Counted from the first letter of the stretch, positions 1 to 10,790 are shown. The stretch is 40,204 nt of DNA from Variovorax sp. (GCA_004210915.1 SEGS01000031.1:1-40204); one strand, 5' to 3'. The notes: generated from the sequence alone by a model not told the origin. Translations and numbers: made by a program.

Positions 1-68
1 ACAGTGAAACGACTCAGCGCCGATGATAGTGCGGGTTCCCGTGTGAAAGTAGGTCATCGTCAGGCTCT
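1..68 (+). rRNA. rrf: 5S ribosomal RNA, 3' portion (partial)
   Basis: The first ~68 bases read as the 3' half of a betaproteobacterial 5S rRNA: the conserved central segment (ACAGTGAAACGAC) followed by the GATGATAGTGCGGG and CCCGTGTGAAAGTAGGTCATCG arms and the closing GTCAGGC strand that pairs with the missing 5' end. The 5' part lies before the window. The exact mature 3' end is approximate. It is followed directly by a strong terminator, so this is the end of an rRNA operon. Confidence 0.93.
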
Positions 69-78
69 TACAGCCCAG

Positions 79-110
79 AAACCCCCCAGCCTTACGGTTG
101 GGGGGTTTTT
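79..110 (+). terminator. Intrinsic terminator of the rRNA operon
   Basis: A perfect stem pairs 79-88 (three A, six C, one A) with 99-108. It is extended inside by a G-T and two G-C pairs, leaving a TTAC tetraloop, and the 3' arm runs into five T. It sits 11 nt after the 5S rRNA, so it is the expected rrn terminator. Confidence 0.93.
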
Positions 111-177
111 GCATTGGGGGGGAAGCTAAAAGAGACGAGCTTCGGCGGACATGGCCGACGAACAAAGGGCTGCGGCG

Positions 178-1101
178 TCAAAGATTGCTGATCAAGTCGC
201 CGTCGATCTTGGCTGCGCCAACATTTGCCAATTCTTCCAGGAGTTCGCTGCAAAGCTCATCTAACGACCGGTCACTGTAGAAACGCGCACGAATCGTTTC
301 CATGTAGGGTGTGTTCAGGATCCAGGAAGTCCACGCATCGGCGCTAACTGTTTGAAGTTCCAGCAACTTGAACTTCATCAGGACTTTCATTGCATGTCGA
401 GCATGCTTGACTGGGTCCCTCTGGAGCCCATCGAGGCGCCGGCGCGCAACCTTGAGCGCAGTTTCAACGTCGTAAAACACGCGGCCATGACCAGGGATGA
501 CCGTCCTAGGTCGGAGGGACTCGATCAAGTAAAGCGTGGCGTCGATCTCGCCGAAAGATGGTTCGCCTGTCAATTCGGGAAACGCGACCCCGAAGCCGTT
601 CTCCCACAGCGCATCCGCCGAAATCAACGATCTCGAATCTGGGTGGAAGAGGATGATTGAATGTGGGTCATGGCCTGGTGCCGCATGCACCTCCCACTCG
701 CTGTCCGCCAGCACGCAGCGCGTGCCGGGCTCCAGGAGCTCGTCGAAGTGATAGCGGGGGCATTGCTGCCCTGTCGCGCTGTAGCTGAGCACCGATTCGT
801 TCCATGCCGCCACGGCCGCCGCGTCGCCCGGTGGGATCAGCGTGCGGAGCGCCGGGTAGCGCTCCTGGAGCGCAGCATTCCCGCCGCAATGATCGCTATG
901 CAGATGCGTGTTGAGCACGCGGTTGAGTGGGCGCTCCCCCAGCGCGTTTCCAACCAGTTCCAAAGTCTGCGCCGCATGCGTCACGTAGCCCGTGTCGACC
1001 AACGCGGTGTCTTGCTCGCCGGCAAAGAGGACATTGTTGGACGACAACCATCCCCGCTCAAAAACGGTAACCCCCTCCGGCAGGCCGGCGTGTACGCTCA
1101 A
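178..1101 (-). CDS. MBL-fold metallo-hydrolase coupled to fadD
   Basis: This 307-residue protein has a metallo-beta-lactamase fold. The metal-binding motif HLHSDH is at about residues 66-71, and later metal-site histidines lie in APGHD and PGHG. The family hydrolyses thioesters, lactones and other esters with one or two metal ions; this sequence alone does not reveal the substrate. The start is a TTG whose last two bases overlap the TGA of the upstream acyl-CoA ligase (TTGA), so translation is probably coupled to fadD. No good ribosome-binding site precedes it and a later start cannot be excluded, but the fold begins by about residue 13. Pairing with an acyl-CoA ligase suggests a role in acyl-CoA or acyl-ester turnover (inference). 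No signal peptide is visible. Confidence 0.85.
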   Translation of the reverse strand: MSVHAGLPEGVTVFERGWLSSNNVLFAGEQDTALVDTGYVTHAAQTLELVGNALGERPLNRVLNTHLHSDHCGGNAALQERYPALRTLIPPGDAAAVAAWNESVLSYSATGQQCPRYHFDELLEPGTRCVLADSEWEVHAAPGHDPHSIILFHPDSRSLISADALWENGFGVAFPELTGEPSFGEIDATLYLIESLRPRTVIPGHGRVFYDVETALKVARRRLDGLQRDPVKHARHAMKVLMKFKLLELQTVSADAWTSWILNTPYMETIRARFYSDRSLDELCSELLEELANVGAAKIDGDLISNL

Positions 1102-2789
1102 GCTGGCATCGGAGCGCGAAGCTCGCGCCGCAGGATCTTGCCGACATTGGTTTTCGGCAGGGATTCACGGAATTCGATGTACTTGGGTCGCTTGTAGCCG
1201 GTGAGCTGACTCGCGCAGTATTGCAGCACAGCCTCTTCCGTCAGCGACGGGTCTTTGCGGACCACGAACACCTTGATCGCTTCGCCTTGCTTTTCGTCAG
1301 GGATGCCCACGGCCGCGCACTCAACCACTCCCGGGCACAGCGAGATCACGTTCTCCAACTCATTCGGAAAGACGTTGAAGCCACTCACGAGAATCATGTC
1401 CTTCTTGCGATCCACAATCCGGCTGTAGCCATCGTCCTGCATGACCGCGATGTCGCCAGTGCGCATGAAGCCGTCCGCCGTGAAGGCTGCCGCGGTCTCG
1501 CCGGGCTGGTTGTAGTAGCCGGTCATCACGTTCGGCCCCCGAATACAGAGCTCGCCAGCCTCCCCGTTGGGCAGCGAACGGCCCTCATCGTCCTTGATGG
1601 CAATATCGATGCTCGGCAGAGGAAGCCCGATGGTTCCAGTGAACGCGGTGTTCGTCACCGGATTGTTGGTGCCGATCGCGCAGGTCTCGCTCATGCCCCA
1701 GCCCTCGATCATGGGACAACCCGTCGCCGCGAACCAGCGTTGTGCCGTGCCCTCCGAGGCGGCCATGCCACCTGCTTGCGACACGAACAGCGTCGAGAAG
1801 TCGATCGTCTTGAACTCCGGGTGCATGAGGAGCGCGTTGAAGAGCGTGTTGACCGCTGGCAGCATGTGGAACGGCCGCTTCTTCAATACCTGAATGAACT
1901 TGTCGAAGTCGCGCGGATTCGGCACGAGCGTCAGGTGCGACCCTTGCCGGATGGCAAGCAGGCACAGCGTCAGTGCAAAGATGTGATAAAGCGGCAGCGC
2001 CGCGATGCTGTTGACCTTCGACAGGTCGCCAGCACGCGCCAGAGCCGGCGTGAACCAGGCCTCCGCCTGCAGCGTCGCCGCCACGATGTTCCGGTGTGTC
2101 AGCACCGCGCCCTTGGACAGGCCGGTGGTGCCGCCCGTGTACTGCAGGAAAGCGATCGAATCGAGGGTGCTCGGATCTGCTGTCAGCGTGCGACCCCTTC
2201 CTTCGGCCAAGGCCTTCGGAAATGGCGTGACGGAGCGTCCTTCGTCGAGCGGCAGTTTGTAGGGCGGCACCATCTTCGCGAGATGCCGAACGGCCACCGT
2301 GATCCAGGCGCCGTAAACGCCGCCCAGCAAATCGCCCATCGAAGTCATCACCACATGTTTGACGGGCGTACGCTCGATCACCTGCGCAAAGGTGGCCGCG
2401 AAGTTCTCGAGGATGACGATGGCGGTCGCGCCGGAGTCCTTCAACTGGTGCTCGAGTTCGCGCGCCGTGTACAGCGGGTTCACGTTGACGCAGGTGTAGC
2501 CGGCCCGGAGGATCGCACACATCGTGACGGCAAACTGCGGGATGTTCGGCAGCATGATGGCCACCCGCGCGCCGGGCTCCAGGCCGCGCGACTGCAACCA
2601 GGCGCCGAAAGCCTTCGACAGCCTGTCGAGCTCGGCATATGACATCCAGCGCTCCATGCAGACGGAGAACGGGCTGTCGCCATGGCGTTGAAATGCCTCT
2701 TCGAACATGTGACCGAGCGAGCGATACTGCTCAGGATCGATCTCGTGGGGCACTCCGACCGGGTAGTTGTCTCGCGCAGATGTTTGCAT
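1098..2789 (-). CDS. fadD: Long-chain fatty acid--CoA ligase
   Basis: FadD activates fatty acids with ATP and CoA to acyl-CoA at the inner face of the cytoplasmic membrane, the first step of beta-oxidation. From the ATG at 2789 the protein has 563 residues, close to E. coli FadD (561). The AMP-binding P-loop YTGGTTGLSKGA, the GWGMSET motif and the C-terminal signature DRKKDMILVSGF are all present. The ATG is preceded by AAAGGAG at good spacing. An in-frame start 16 codons further upstream has no such site and is rejected. The MBL hydrolase gene overlaps its stop codon by three bases. Chain-length preference cannot be read from the sequence, so a medium-chain ligase remains possible. Confidence 0.93.
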   Translation of the reverse strand: MQTSARDNYPVGVPHEIDPEQYRSLGHMFEEAFQRHGDSPFSVCMERWMSYAELDRLSKAFGAWLQSRGLEPGARVAIMLPNIPQFAVTMCAILRAGYTCVNVNPLYTARELEHQLKDSGATAIVILENFAATFAQVIERTPVKHVVMTSMGDLLGGVYGAWITVAVRHLAKMVPPYKLPLDEGRSVTPFPKALAEGRGRTLTADPSTLDSIAFLQYTGGTTGLSKGAVLTHRNIVAATLQAEAWFTPALARAGDLSKVNSIAALPLYHIFALTLCLLAIRQGSHLTLVPNPRDFDKFIQVLKKRPFHMLPAVNTLFNALLMHPEFKTIDFSTLFVSQAGGMAASEGTAQRWFAATGCPMIEGWGMSETCAIGTNNPVTNTAFTGTIGLPLPSIDIAIKDDEGRSLPNGEAGELCIRGPNVMTGYYNQPGETAAAFTADGFMRTGDIAVMQDDGYSRIVDRKKDMILVSGFNVFPNELENVISLCPGVVECAAVGIPDEKQGEAIKVFVVRKDPSLTEEAVLQYCASQLTGYKRPKYIEFRESLPKTNVGKILRRELRAPMPA

Positions 2790-2905
2790 GCAATCTCCTT
2801 TGGCGGAGCATTGTCGAAGGCCGACACACGTTGTCACCAGCGGGCTTGTCCTAGGGGCGGCTCCAAGGTGTCGCGGGCGCGATAGCCGTTTTCAGGCCCA
2901 TCAAA

Positions 2906-2942
2906 GCTAGACGTGCCCTAACCGGCGACGTCAAATGTGACG
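2906..2942 (-). promoter_or_regulatory. Candidate fadD promoter with overlapping dyad
   Basis: On the minus strand TTGACG (plus 2929-2934) is followed after 17 bases by TCTAGC (plus 2906-2911), a good -35 with a weak -10, about 117 nt before the fadD start. The -35 lies inside the inverted repeat CGTCA-AATG-TGACG (2929-2942), which could be a repressor site. The remaining gap up to about 3020 shows nothing else I can name. The promoter is inferred only from spacing. Confidence 0.35.
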
Positions 2943-3024
2943 CGTTTGCAACGCCGGGGTTGCGCACATGCCACGCGAGCTGGTAATCCTCCACCAATGA
3001 CCTCTTTCATCAACCCTTGCTCTT

Positions 3025-3054
3025 GTTGATTAAGGGAAAACCCTTAAATTCAAC
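3025..3054 (+). promoter_or_regulatory. Near-perfect palindrome just before the GNAT start
   Basis: GTTGA-TTAAGGG-AAAA-CCCTTAA-(AT)-TCAAC forms a 12-bp dyad broken only by a two-base bulge, ending two bases before the ATG at 3057. Its AT-rich character contrasts with the surrounding DNA. A transcription-factor operator, or a hairpin occluding ribosome entry, are the two plausible roles. No T-tract follows, so it is not a terminator. Confidence 0.5.
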
Positions 3055-3056
3055 CC

Positions 3057-3785
3057 ATGTTTACCGCCAAGGCCCTCTTGAAAGCCTCCCTCGGCGTCGG
3101 TTCGTTCCTGAAGGCGCCGATGGTTGAGGCGCAACCGCGCGCGACGCCTGCGCCCACGCCGGTGCTGGTGCCGATCCGCTCGATCGGCCCGCGCGAGCGC
3201 GACCGCATTGCGCGTCATCTGCTGTCGCTCAACGCGCACGACCGCTATTTGCGCTTCGGCTACGCCGCCTCCGACGAACAGGTGCAGCGCTACGTCGACG
3301 GCCTCGATTTCGACCGCGACGAGCTTTTCGGCATCTACAACCGCCGGCTCGACCTGATTGCGATGGCCCATGTGGCGTTCGCGCCGTCCGAGCAACACAG
3401 CGGTTGCGCCGAGTTCGGTGTCTCCGTCGCAGAGCATGCGCGGGGTCGCGGCTATGGCGCGCGTCTGTTCGAGCGCGCCGTCGTCGTCGCCCGGAACGAA
3501 GGTGTGGGGATGCTGTTCATCCACGCACTGAGCGAGAACGCCGCCATGCTGAAGATCGCCCGCAATGCCGGTGCGAGCGTGGTGCGCAGCGGTTCCGAAT
3601 CCGAGGCACATCTCGAATTGCCCGACGCGACCTTCGACAGCCGCATGAGCGAAATCGCCCTCGAACATTTCGCCGAGGTGGACTTCCAGCTCAAGAGCCG
3701 CGCCAAGCAGTTCTGGTCATTCCTCGCAGGATTGCAGGAAGTGCGCAGCGGCATGCGCGACGCGCGTAGCAAGTCCTCGCCCTGA
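3057..3785 (+). CDS. GNAT-family N-acetyltransferase
   Basis: The 242-residue protein carries a GNAT domain at roughly residues 35-180. The acetyl-CoA pyrophosphate-binding motif A is visible as R129-G-R-G-Y-G134 after the beta-strand EFGVSVAE, followed by the helix LFERAVVVAR. GNAT enzymes transfer acetyl groups from acetyl-CoA to amines on small molecules or proteins; the acceptor here is unknown. The ATG directly follows a strong palindrome and has no evident Shine-Dalgarno site. An alternative ATG at 3120 would remove 21 residues outside the fold. The C-terminal ~60 residues are charged and helical. It is a stand-alone gene divergent from fadD and 78 nt before corC. Confidence 0.82.
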   Translation: MFTAKALLKASLGVGSFLKAPMVEAQPRATPAPTPVLVPIRSIGPRERDRIARHLLSLNAHDRYLRFGYAASDEQVQRYVDGLDFDRDELFGIYNRRLDLIAMAHVAFAPSEQHSGCAEFGVSVAEHARGRGYGARLFERAVVVARNEGVGMLFIHALSENAAMLKIARNAGASVVRSGSESEAHLELPDATFDSRMSEIALEHFAEVDFQLKSRAKQFWSFLAGLQEVRSGMRDARSKSSP

Positions 3786-3863
3786 AGCGCGTGCCGGGCG
3801 CAGGCCCGGGATGCCAGCCGGTCAATCCGGTATCCTCGTGTTTCCTCAACTCCGCCCTCCGCA

Positions 3864-4730
3864 GTGGCCGACCCTCACTCCGACCGCGTTCCCGTCGAAC
3901 GCGAAGACAAGCGCAGCTTCCTGCAAAAGCTCGCTGAATTCATCCACCCCGGCCCCGATTCGCGCGACGAGCTGATCGAAACCCTGGCGGATGCCGAAGA
4001 CAACGACGTGATCGGCGCGGAATCGCGCGTCATGCTCGAAGGCGTGCTCCGCATGGCCGACATGACCGCGGGCGATGTGATGGTGGCCGCGCCTCGCATG
4101 GACCTGGTGAACATCGATGCGCCCTACGACTCGCTGCTGCATGTGGTGATCGACACCGCGCACTCGCGCTTTCCGGTGTACGAGGGCGAAAAAGAAAACA
4201 TCATCGGCATCCTGCTCGCGAAGGACCTGCTCAAGCTGCAGCGCGCGCCGGGGTTGAACATACGGGCGTTGCTGAGGCCCGCGGCTTTCGTGCCCGAGAG
4301 CAAAGGCCTGAACGACCTGCTGCGCGAGTTTCGCGGCAACCGCAATCACCTGGCGATCGTGATCGACGAGTTCGGCCGCGTGGCCGGCCTCATCACCATC
4401 GAGGACGTTCTCGAACAGATCGTGGGCGAGATCGAAGACGAATTCGATATCGCCGAAGACGAAGGCGACATCTTCGGTCTGGCCGACCACACCTATCGGG
4501 TCTCCGGCGACACGCCGATCGACCGCGTGGCCGAGGCCTTCGGCATCACCTTCGACGAAGAGCAGCTGAGCGAAGACTTCGACACCATCGGCGGCTTGAT
4601 CGCGCACGAGATGGGCCACGTGCCGAAGAAGGGCGAGCACCACGCGTTCGGCGGCTTCGACTTCGTGGTGCTGCACACCAAGGGCGGCGCGGTGCGCTGG
4701 TTCAAGGTCTCACCGGCGCGCAGCGATTGA
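3864..4730 (+). CDS. corC: CorC/YbeX-like CBS-domain protein
   Basis: This 288-residue cytoplasmic protein has the domain order of CorC/YbeX: two CBS motifs (about residues 71-125 and 137-195) and a C-terminal CorC_HlyC domain (about 200-285) ending in VRWFKVSPA. The family is linked to magnesium and cobalt handling, and YbeX also to ribosome and RNA metabolism in E. coli. The start is GTG; no better ATG lies upstream. The acidic stretch around EIEDEFDIAEDEGD is typical of the family. It is followed 57 nt downstream by lnt, the conserved ybeX-lnt pairing of Proteobacteria, which strengthens both calls. No membrane segments are present, so it is not the DUF21-containing transporter itself. Confidence 0.92.
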   Translation: MADPHSDRVPVEREDKRSFLQKLAEFIHPGPDSRDELIETLADAEDNDVIGAESRVMLEGVLRMADMTAGDVMVAAPRMDLVNIDAPYDSLLHVVIDTAHSRFPVYEGEKENIIGILLAKDLLKLQRAPGLNIRALLRPAAFVPESKGLNDLLREFRGNRNHLAIVIDEFGRVAGLITIEDVLEQIVGEIEDEFDIAEDEGDIFGLADHTYRVSGDTPIDRVAEAFGITFDEEQLSEDFDTIGGLIAHEMGHVPKKGEHHAFGGFDFVVLHTKGGAVRWFKVSPARSD

Positions 4731-4787
4731 TTCAGACGGCCACCGCGCGTCGCCCGATCGGCGTCGCGACATGCTGAAAGGGCGCGC

Positions 4788-6338
4788 TTGAACGCCGTGT
4801 CACGGGCGCTGGCATTGGGCGGGGCCGGTCTGGCGCAGGCGCTCGCCATCGCTGCGCCGTGGAACGGGCAGCCGCAATGGTGGCTGCAACTGCTTTCCCT
4901 CGCGGCGCTGGTGGCGTTGCTCAGTGGCTTCGAGCCTCACCACTGGCGGCGCGCGGCAGTGCAGGGGTGGGGGTTTGCGACCGTGTGGCTGTGCGGCACC
5001 TTCTGGTGGCTGTTCATCTCCATGCACACCTATGGCGGCATGCCAGCGCCCTTGGCGGCGTTGGCCGTGCTCTTGCTGGCGGCCGCGCTTGCGCTCTACT
5101 ACGCAGCGGCGTGTGCTGTCTTCGTGGTGATCGCACCCACCTCAAGGGCCCTGTCGGCCATCCTTTTCGCAGCAGTCTGGACGTTGGCGGAGCTGGTGCG
5201 GGGCAGCTGGTTCACCGGTTTTCCATGGGGTGCCGTCGGCTATGCCCATGTCGACGGGCCGCTCGCTGCCGCTGCGCCGTGGGTCGGGGTGTACGGCGTG
5301 GGCGCGCTGGCCGCGGTCATCGCGGCCCTGCTCGCCCTGTCCTGCCGGCCGGCCGCGCGGGCCGCCACCCGGCTGATGCCGGCGGCGGTTGCCGTGGCAC
5401 TGCTGCTCGCCGTGAGCGGGCTGGCCGCGCTGCCCGAGTCGATGCGGGGCGCCGGCGCATCCGCCGGCCGCCTGGGCGTGGCGCTGCTCCAGGGCAACAT
5501 TCCGCAGGACGAGAAGTTCATCCCCGGCGGTGGCGTGGCCACCGCACTGCGCTGGTACGGCGAGCAGTTGCGCGATGCGCGCGCGCCGCTGGTCATCACG
5601 CCCGAGACCGCCGTGCCCCTGCTGCCATCGCAGTTGCCGCCCGGCTATCTCGATGCGATTGCCGCGCGCTATTCCGGTGGCACCCAGGCCGCCATCGTCG
5701 GTCTTCCGCTGGGCGACGGGCACAGCTACCGCAACGCGGTGCTCGGGTTCCAGCCGGACGCGGCCTCGCCCTATGAGTACGCCAAGCACCACCTCGTGCC
5801 CTTCGGCGAGTTCATTCCTGCCGGCTTCCGCTGGTTCACTGACCTCATGAACATCCCGCTCGGCGATTTCCGCCGCGGCGGCCTGGCGCAGGCGCCTTTT
5901 GCGTGGCAAGGCCAGCGCATCGCGCCGAACATTTGCTATGAAGACTTGTTCGGCGATGAGATCGGCGCGAGTTTTGCTGATGCGGCGACGGCGCCGACCA
6001 TCCTGCTCAACGTCAGCAACATCGCATGGTTCGGTGACTCCATCGCCATCGACCAGCACCTGGCGATTTCTCGCATGCGTGCACTCGAGTTCGCGCGGCC
6101 GATGGTGCGCGCCACGAACACTGGCGCCACCGTGGTCATCGACCACCGAGGGCGGGTGACGCATGCACTGCCGCGCCTCACGCGCGGCGTGCTCGAGGCC
6201 GAGGTCGAAGGGCGTCTTGGACTGACCCCGTACGCGCGCTGGGTGGCACACACCGGGCTCTGGCCGCTGTGGATCGGCGCCCTGGGCGTCGTGCTGGCCA
6301 TTTGGCTGTTGGGTCGCAGGCGCAGCGCAGCGCGCTGA
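4788..6338 (+). CDS. lnt: Apolipoprotein N-acyltransferase
   Basis: Lnt adds the third acyl chain to the N-terminal cysteine of lipoproteins in the inner membrane, using phospholipid as donor. The 516-residue protein has about seven hydrophobic segments in its first 215 residues, a periplasmic nitrilase-like domain (about 230-480) and a final C-terminal membrane helix. The catalytic triad is visible as E273 (TPETAVP), K333 (EYAKHHL) and C383 (NICYEDLF). The start is TTG with AAAGGG at 5 nt spacing. An in-frame GTG three codons later is possible. An ATG at 4771 is closed by TGA after six codons and is rejected. It follows corC as in most Proteobacteria. Confidence 0.95.
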   Translation: MNAVSRALALGGAGLAQALAIAAPWNGQPQWWLQLLSLAALVALLSGFEPHHWRRAAVQGWGFATVWLCGTFWWLFISMHTYGGMPAPLAALAVLLLAAALALYYAAACAVFVVIAPTSRALSAILFAAVWTLAELVRGSWFTGFPWGAVGYAHVDGPLAAAAPWVGVYGVGALAAVIAALLALSCRPAARAATRLMPAAVAVALLLAVSGLAALPESMRGAGASAGRLGVALLQGNIPQDEKFIPGGGVATALRWYGEQLRDARAPLVITPETAVPLLPSQLPPGYLDAIAARYSGGTQAAIVGLPLGDGHSYRNAVLGFQPDAASPYEYAKHHLVPFGEFIPAGFRWFTDLMNIPLGDFRRGGLAQAPFAWQGQRIAPNICYEDLFGDEIGASFADAATAPTILLNVSNIAWFGDSIAIDQHLAISRMRALEFARPMVRATNTGATVVIDHRGRVTHALPRLTRGVLEAEVEGRLGLTPYARWVAHTGLWPLWIGALGVVLAIWLLGRRRSAAR

Positions 6339-6364
6339 AACAGCCTGTTTCTTGCAGGGCATGA

Positions 6365-7536
<1,172 letters not shown>

Positions 7537-7537
<1 letters not shown>

Positions 7538-7627
7538 CCCACCCCCGATGTGGGCTCACTTCGTGTAGCCCACCTCCCCCTCGAGGGGGCAACACCAGCG
7601 GCCTGGCGGAGCCAGTTCCGCGGTGTT
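7537..7627. repeat. Multi-hairpin palindromic intergenic element
   Basis: Three palindromes lie in a row. GCCCAC (7537-7542) pairs with GTGGGC (7550-7555). CCCCC-TCGA-GGGGG spans 7576-7589. A long dyad covers 7591-7627, with AACACC/GGTGTT, GCGG/CCGC and CTGGC/GCCAG arms separated by single-base irregularities. The arrangement resembles dispersed intergenic elements that I associate with Variovorax genomes, but only one copy lies in this window, so repetition is inferred from memory. Confidence 0.55.
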
Positions 7628-7637
7628 CCATGAACCG

Positions 7638-7672
7638 AAAGAGCCGCAGCCTTTGCTGCGGCTCTTTCTCTT
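7638..7672 (+). terminator. Intrinsic terminator between ansB and glyQ
   Basis: A perfect 13-bp stem (7638-7650, AAAGAGCCGCAGC, with 7655-7667) closes a CTTT loop and continues into a pyrimidine-rich CTCTTT tail. The A/T-rich base of the stem lets it work in both directions, but no minus-strand gene ends here. It isolates ansB from the glyQ operon. Confidence 0.88.
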
Positions 7673-7715
7673 TCGGGGCTTCTAAAATGGCCGATTCGCC
7701 TTCGCGCCGCTCTTC

Positions 7716-8624
<909 letters not shown>

Positions 8625-8626
8625 AC

Positions 8627-10777
8627 ATGAGCACTGCAACGAAGAATCTTCTGGTCGAACTGTTTGTCGAAGAGCTGCCACCCAAGGCACTGAAGAAGCT
8701 GGGCGACGCCTTCGCCGGCGTGCTGCGCGACCAACTGGTGGCACAGGGCCTGGCGGACGCCGCGTCGGTGCTGACCGCGTTCGCCTCGCCACGCCGTCTC
8801 GCCGCGCACCTCACGAACGTGGCCGCGCAGGCCGACGACAAGGCCGTGTCGCAAAAGCTCATGCCCGTCGCGGTCGGCCTCGATGCGTCTGGCCAGCCGA
8901 CGCCGGCATTGCTCAAGCGTCTTGCTGCGCTGGGTGCCGACGCGTCCGCGGTCGCGGGCCTCAAACGCGCACCCGATGGCAAAGCCGAAGCGCTGTTCTA
9001 CGAGAGCACCGCCAAGGGCGCGGCGCTGGCGGAGGGCCTGCAGAGGGCGCTAGCGGAAGCCATCGCCAAGCTGCCGATCCCGAAGGTCATGAGCTACCAG
9101 CTCGAAACCAATTGCGAGCTGCCGGGCTGGAGCAGCGTGAGCTTCGTGCGCCCGGCGCACGGCCTGGTCGCGTTGCACGGCACCGATGTCGTCGCCATCG
9201 AAGCACTGGGGCTGACCTCGGGCCGCGATACGCATGGCCACCGCTTCGAGGCCAAGGTCGACCCCGTGGTGCTGCGTGATGCCGACAGCTATGCACAGCA
9301 GTTGGCAGAGCAGGGCGCGGTGATCGCCGGCTTCGATGCGCGTCGCGCCGAGATCGAGCGTCAGTTGGGCGCGGCCGCTGCGAAAGTCGGTGGCGGTGCG
9401 AAACCCATCGACGACGATGCGCTGCTCGACGAAGTGACCGCGCTGGTCGAGCGCCCGAACGTGCTGGTCTGTTCGTTCGAGAAAGACTTCCTTGCCGTGC
9501 CGCAGGAGTGCCTGATCCTCACGATGAAGGCCAACCAGAAGTACTTTCCATTGGTCGACGCCGCCGGCAAGCTCACCCACCAGTTCCTCGTCGTCAGCAA
9601 CATCACGCCCGACGACGCCAGCGCGGTGATCGAGGGCAACGAGCGCGTGGTGCGCCCGCGCCTGGCCGATGCGAAGTTCTTCTTCGACCAGGACCGCAAG
9701 AAATCCCTGGCCTCGCGGGTCGAGTCGCTCGGCAAGGTGGTCTATCACAACAAGCTCGGCACGCAGGGCGAGCGCGTGACGCGCGTGATGCGCATCGCGC
9801 ATGAGATCGCCACGCGACTGGCCGACAAGACGGGCGACGATGCGACCCTGGCAGCGCAGGCGACCCAGGCCGCGCAGCTCGCCAAAGCCGACCTGGTGAC
9901 CGACATGGTCGGCGAATTCCCCGAACTGCAGGGCACGATGGGCCGCTACTACGCGCTGCACGATGGGCTCGATGCGGCGGTCGCCGACGCCATCGAAGAC
10001 CACTACAAGCCGCGTTTCGCCGGCGACACGCTGCCGCGCGGCGAGGTCGGGGTGGCGGTGGCGTTGGCCGACAAGCTCGAGACGCTGGTCGGCATGTTCG
10101 GCATCGGCAACCTGCCCACCGGCGACCGCGATCCGTTCGCCCTGCGCCGTCATGCCCTGGGCGTGGTGCGCATGCTGATCGAGAAGCAGTTGCCGCTGCA
10201 ATTCCATGAGCTCACCCGTCTGGCCTTCGACGCCTTCCCTGCAGGCCTGTTGCAAGACGCCGCCGTGGCGCTGGACGAGTTCCTCATCGAGCGCCTCAAG
10301 GGGTATCTGAAGGAAAGCAGCTATGCCCCGGCCGAGGTCGACGCCGCGGTCTACACGCAGAAGCTCGGCCTGTGGTCGACGCTGCCGCAGCGCCTCGCCG
10401 CGGTTCGCGCCTTCGCCGCGCTGCCCGAAGCACCCGCGCTGGCCGCGGCCAACAAGCGGATCGGCAACATCCTCAAGAAGTCGCCCGAAGCGGCCGACGC
10501 GCATGTGAGCAAAGTGCTGCTGCAGGAGCCGGCCGAGAAGGCCCTGTTCGCGGCGATGCAGCAGGTCGTGCCCGCGGCCGATGCGCAGTTCGCTTCCGGT
10601 GACTACACCGGTTCACTGCAGACACTGGCGGCGCTGCGCGCGCCGGTCGATGCCTTCTTCGACGGCGTCATGGTCAATGCCGAACAGCTCGACCTGCGGC
10701 TGAACCGGCTCGGCCTGCTCAAGTCGTTGCACGAAGCGATGAACCGCGTGGCGCAGCTCGAGCGGCTGGCCACCTGA
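8627..10777 (+). CDS. glyS: Glycyl-tRNA synthetase beta subunit
   Basis: GlyS (716 residues, a typical length) provides tRNA recognition and completes the glycyl-tRNA synthetase with GlyQ. The N-terminal LLVELFVEELPPKAL is the family signature. Further conserved segments are SFVRPAHGLVALHG, DRVRP-type segments around NERVVRPRLADAKFFFDQD, and the GEFPELQGTMGRYYA motif shared with its HD-like region. The C-terminal ~100 residues form the anticodon-binding-like DALR region. The frame is open far upstream through glyQ, but the ATG at 8627 is the right start: it lies 2 nt after the glyQ stop and yields the conserved N-terminus. It is co-transcribed with glyQ and gmhB. Confidence 0.98.
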   Translation: MSTATKNLLVELFVEELPPKALKKLGDAFAGVLRDQLVAQGLADAASVLTAFASPRRLAAHLTNVAAQADDKAVSQKLMPVAVGLDASGQPTPALLKRLAALGADASAVAGLKRAPDGKAEALFYESTAKGAALAEGLQRALAEAIAKLPIPKVMSYQLETNCELPGWSSVSFVRPAHGLVALHGTDVVAIEALGLTSGRDTHGHRFEAKVDPVVLRDADSYAQQLAEQGAVIAGFDARRAEIERQLGAAAAKVGGGAKPIDDDALLDEVTALVERPNVLVCSFEKDFLAVPQECLILTMKANQKYFPLVDAAGKLTHQFLVVSNITPDDASAVIEGNERVVRPRLADAKFFFDQDRKKSLASRVESLGKVVYHNKLGTQGERVTRVMRIAHEIATRLADKTGDDATLAAQATQAAQLAKADLVTDMVGEFPELQGTMGRYYALHDGLDAAVADAIEDHYKPRFAGDTLPRGEVGVAVALADKLETLVGMFGIGNLPTGDRDPFALRRHALGVVRMLIEKQLPLQFHELTRLAFDAFPAGLLQDAAVALDEFLIERLKGYLKESSYAPAEVDAAVYTQKLGLWSTLPQRLAAVRAFAALPEAPALAAANKRIGNILKKSPEAADAHVSKVLLQEPAEKALFAAMQQVVPAADAQFASGDYTGSLQTLAALRAPVDAFFDGVMVNAEQLDLRLNRLGLLKSLHEAMNRVAQLERLAT

Positions 10778-10790
10778 GCCTGGCCAACGC

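Noticed and set aside
2790..2837. Longer fadD start at 2837
   Set aside because: The ATG at 2789 has a strong ribosome-binding site and gives the normal FadD length; the extra 16 residues match nothing.
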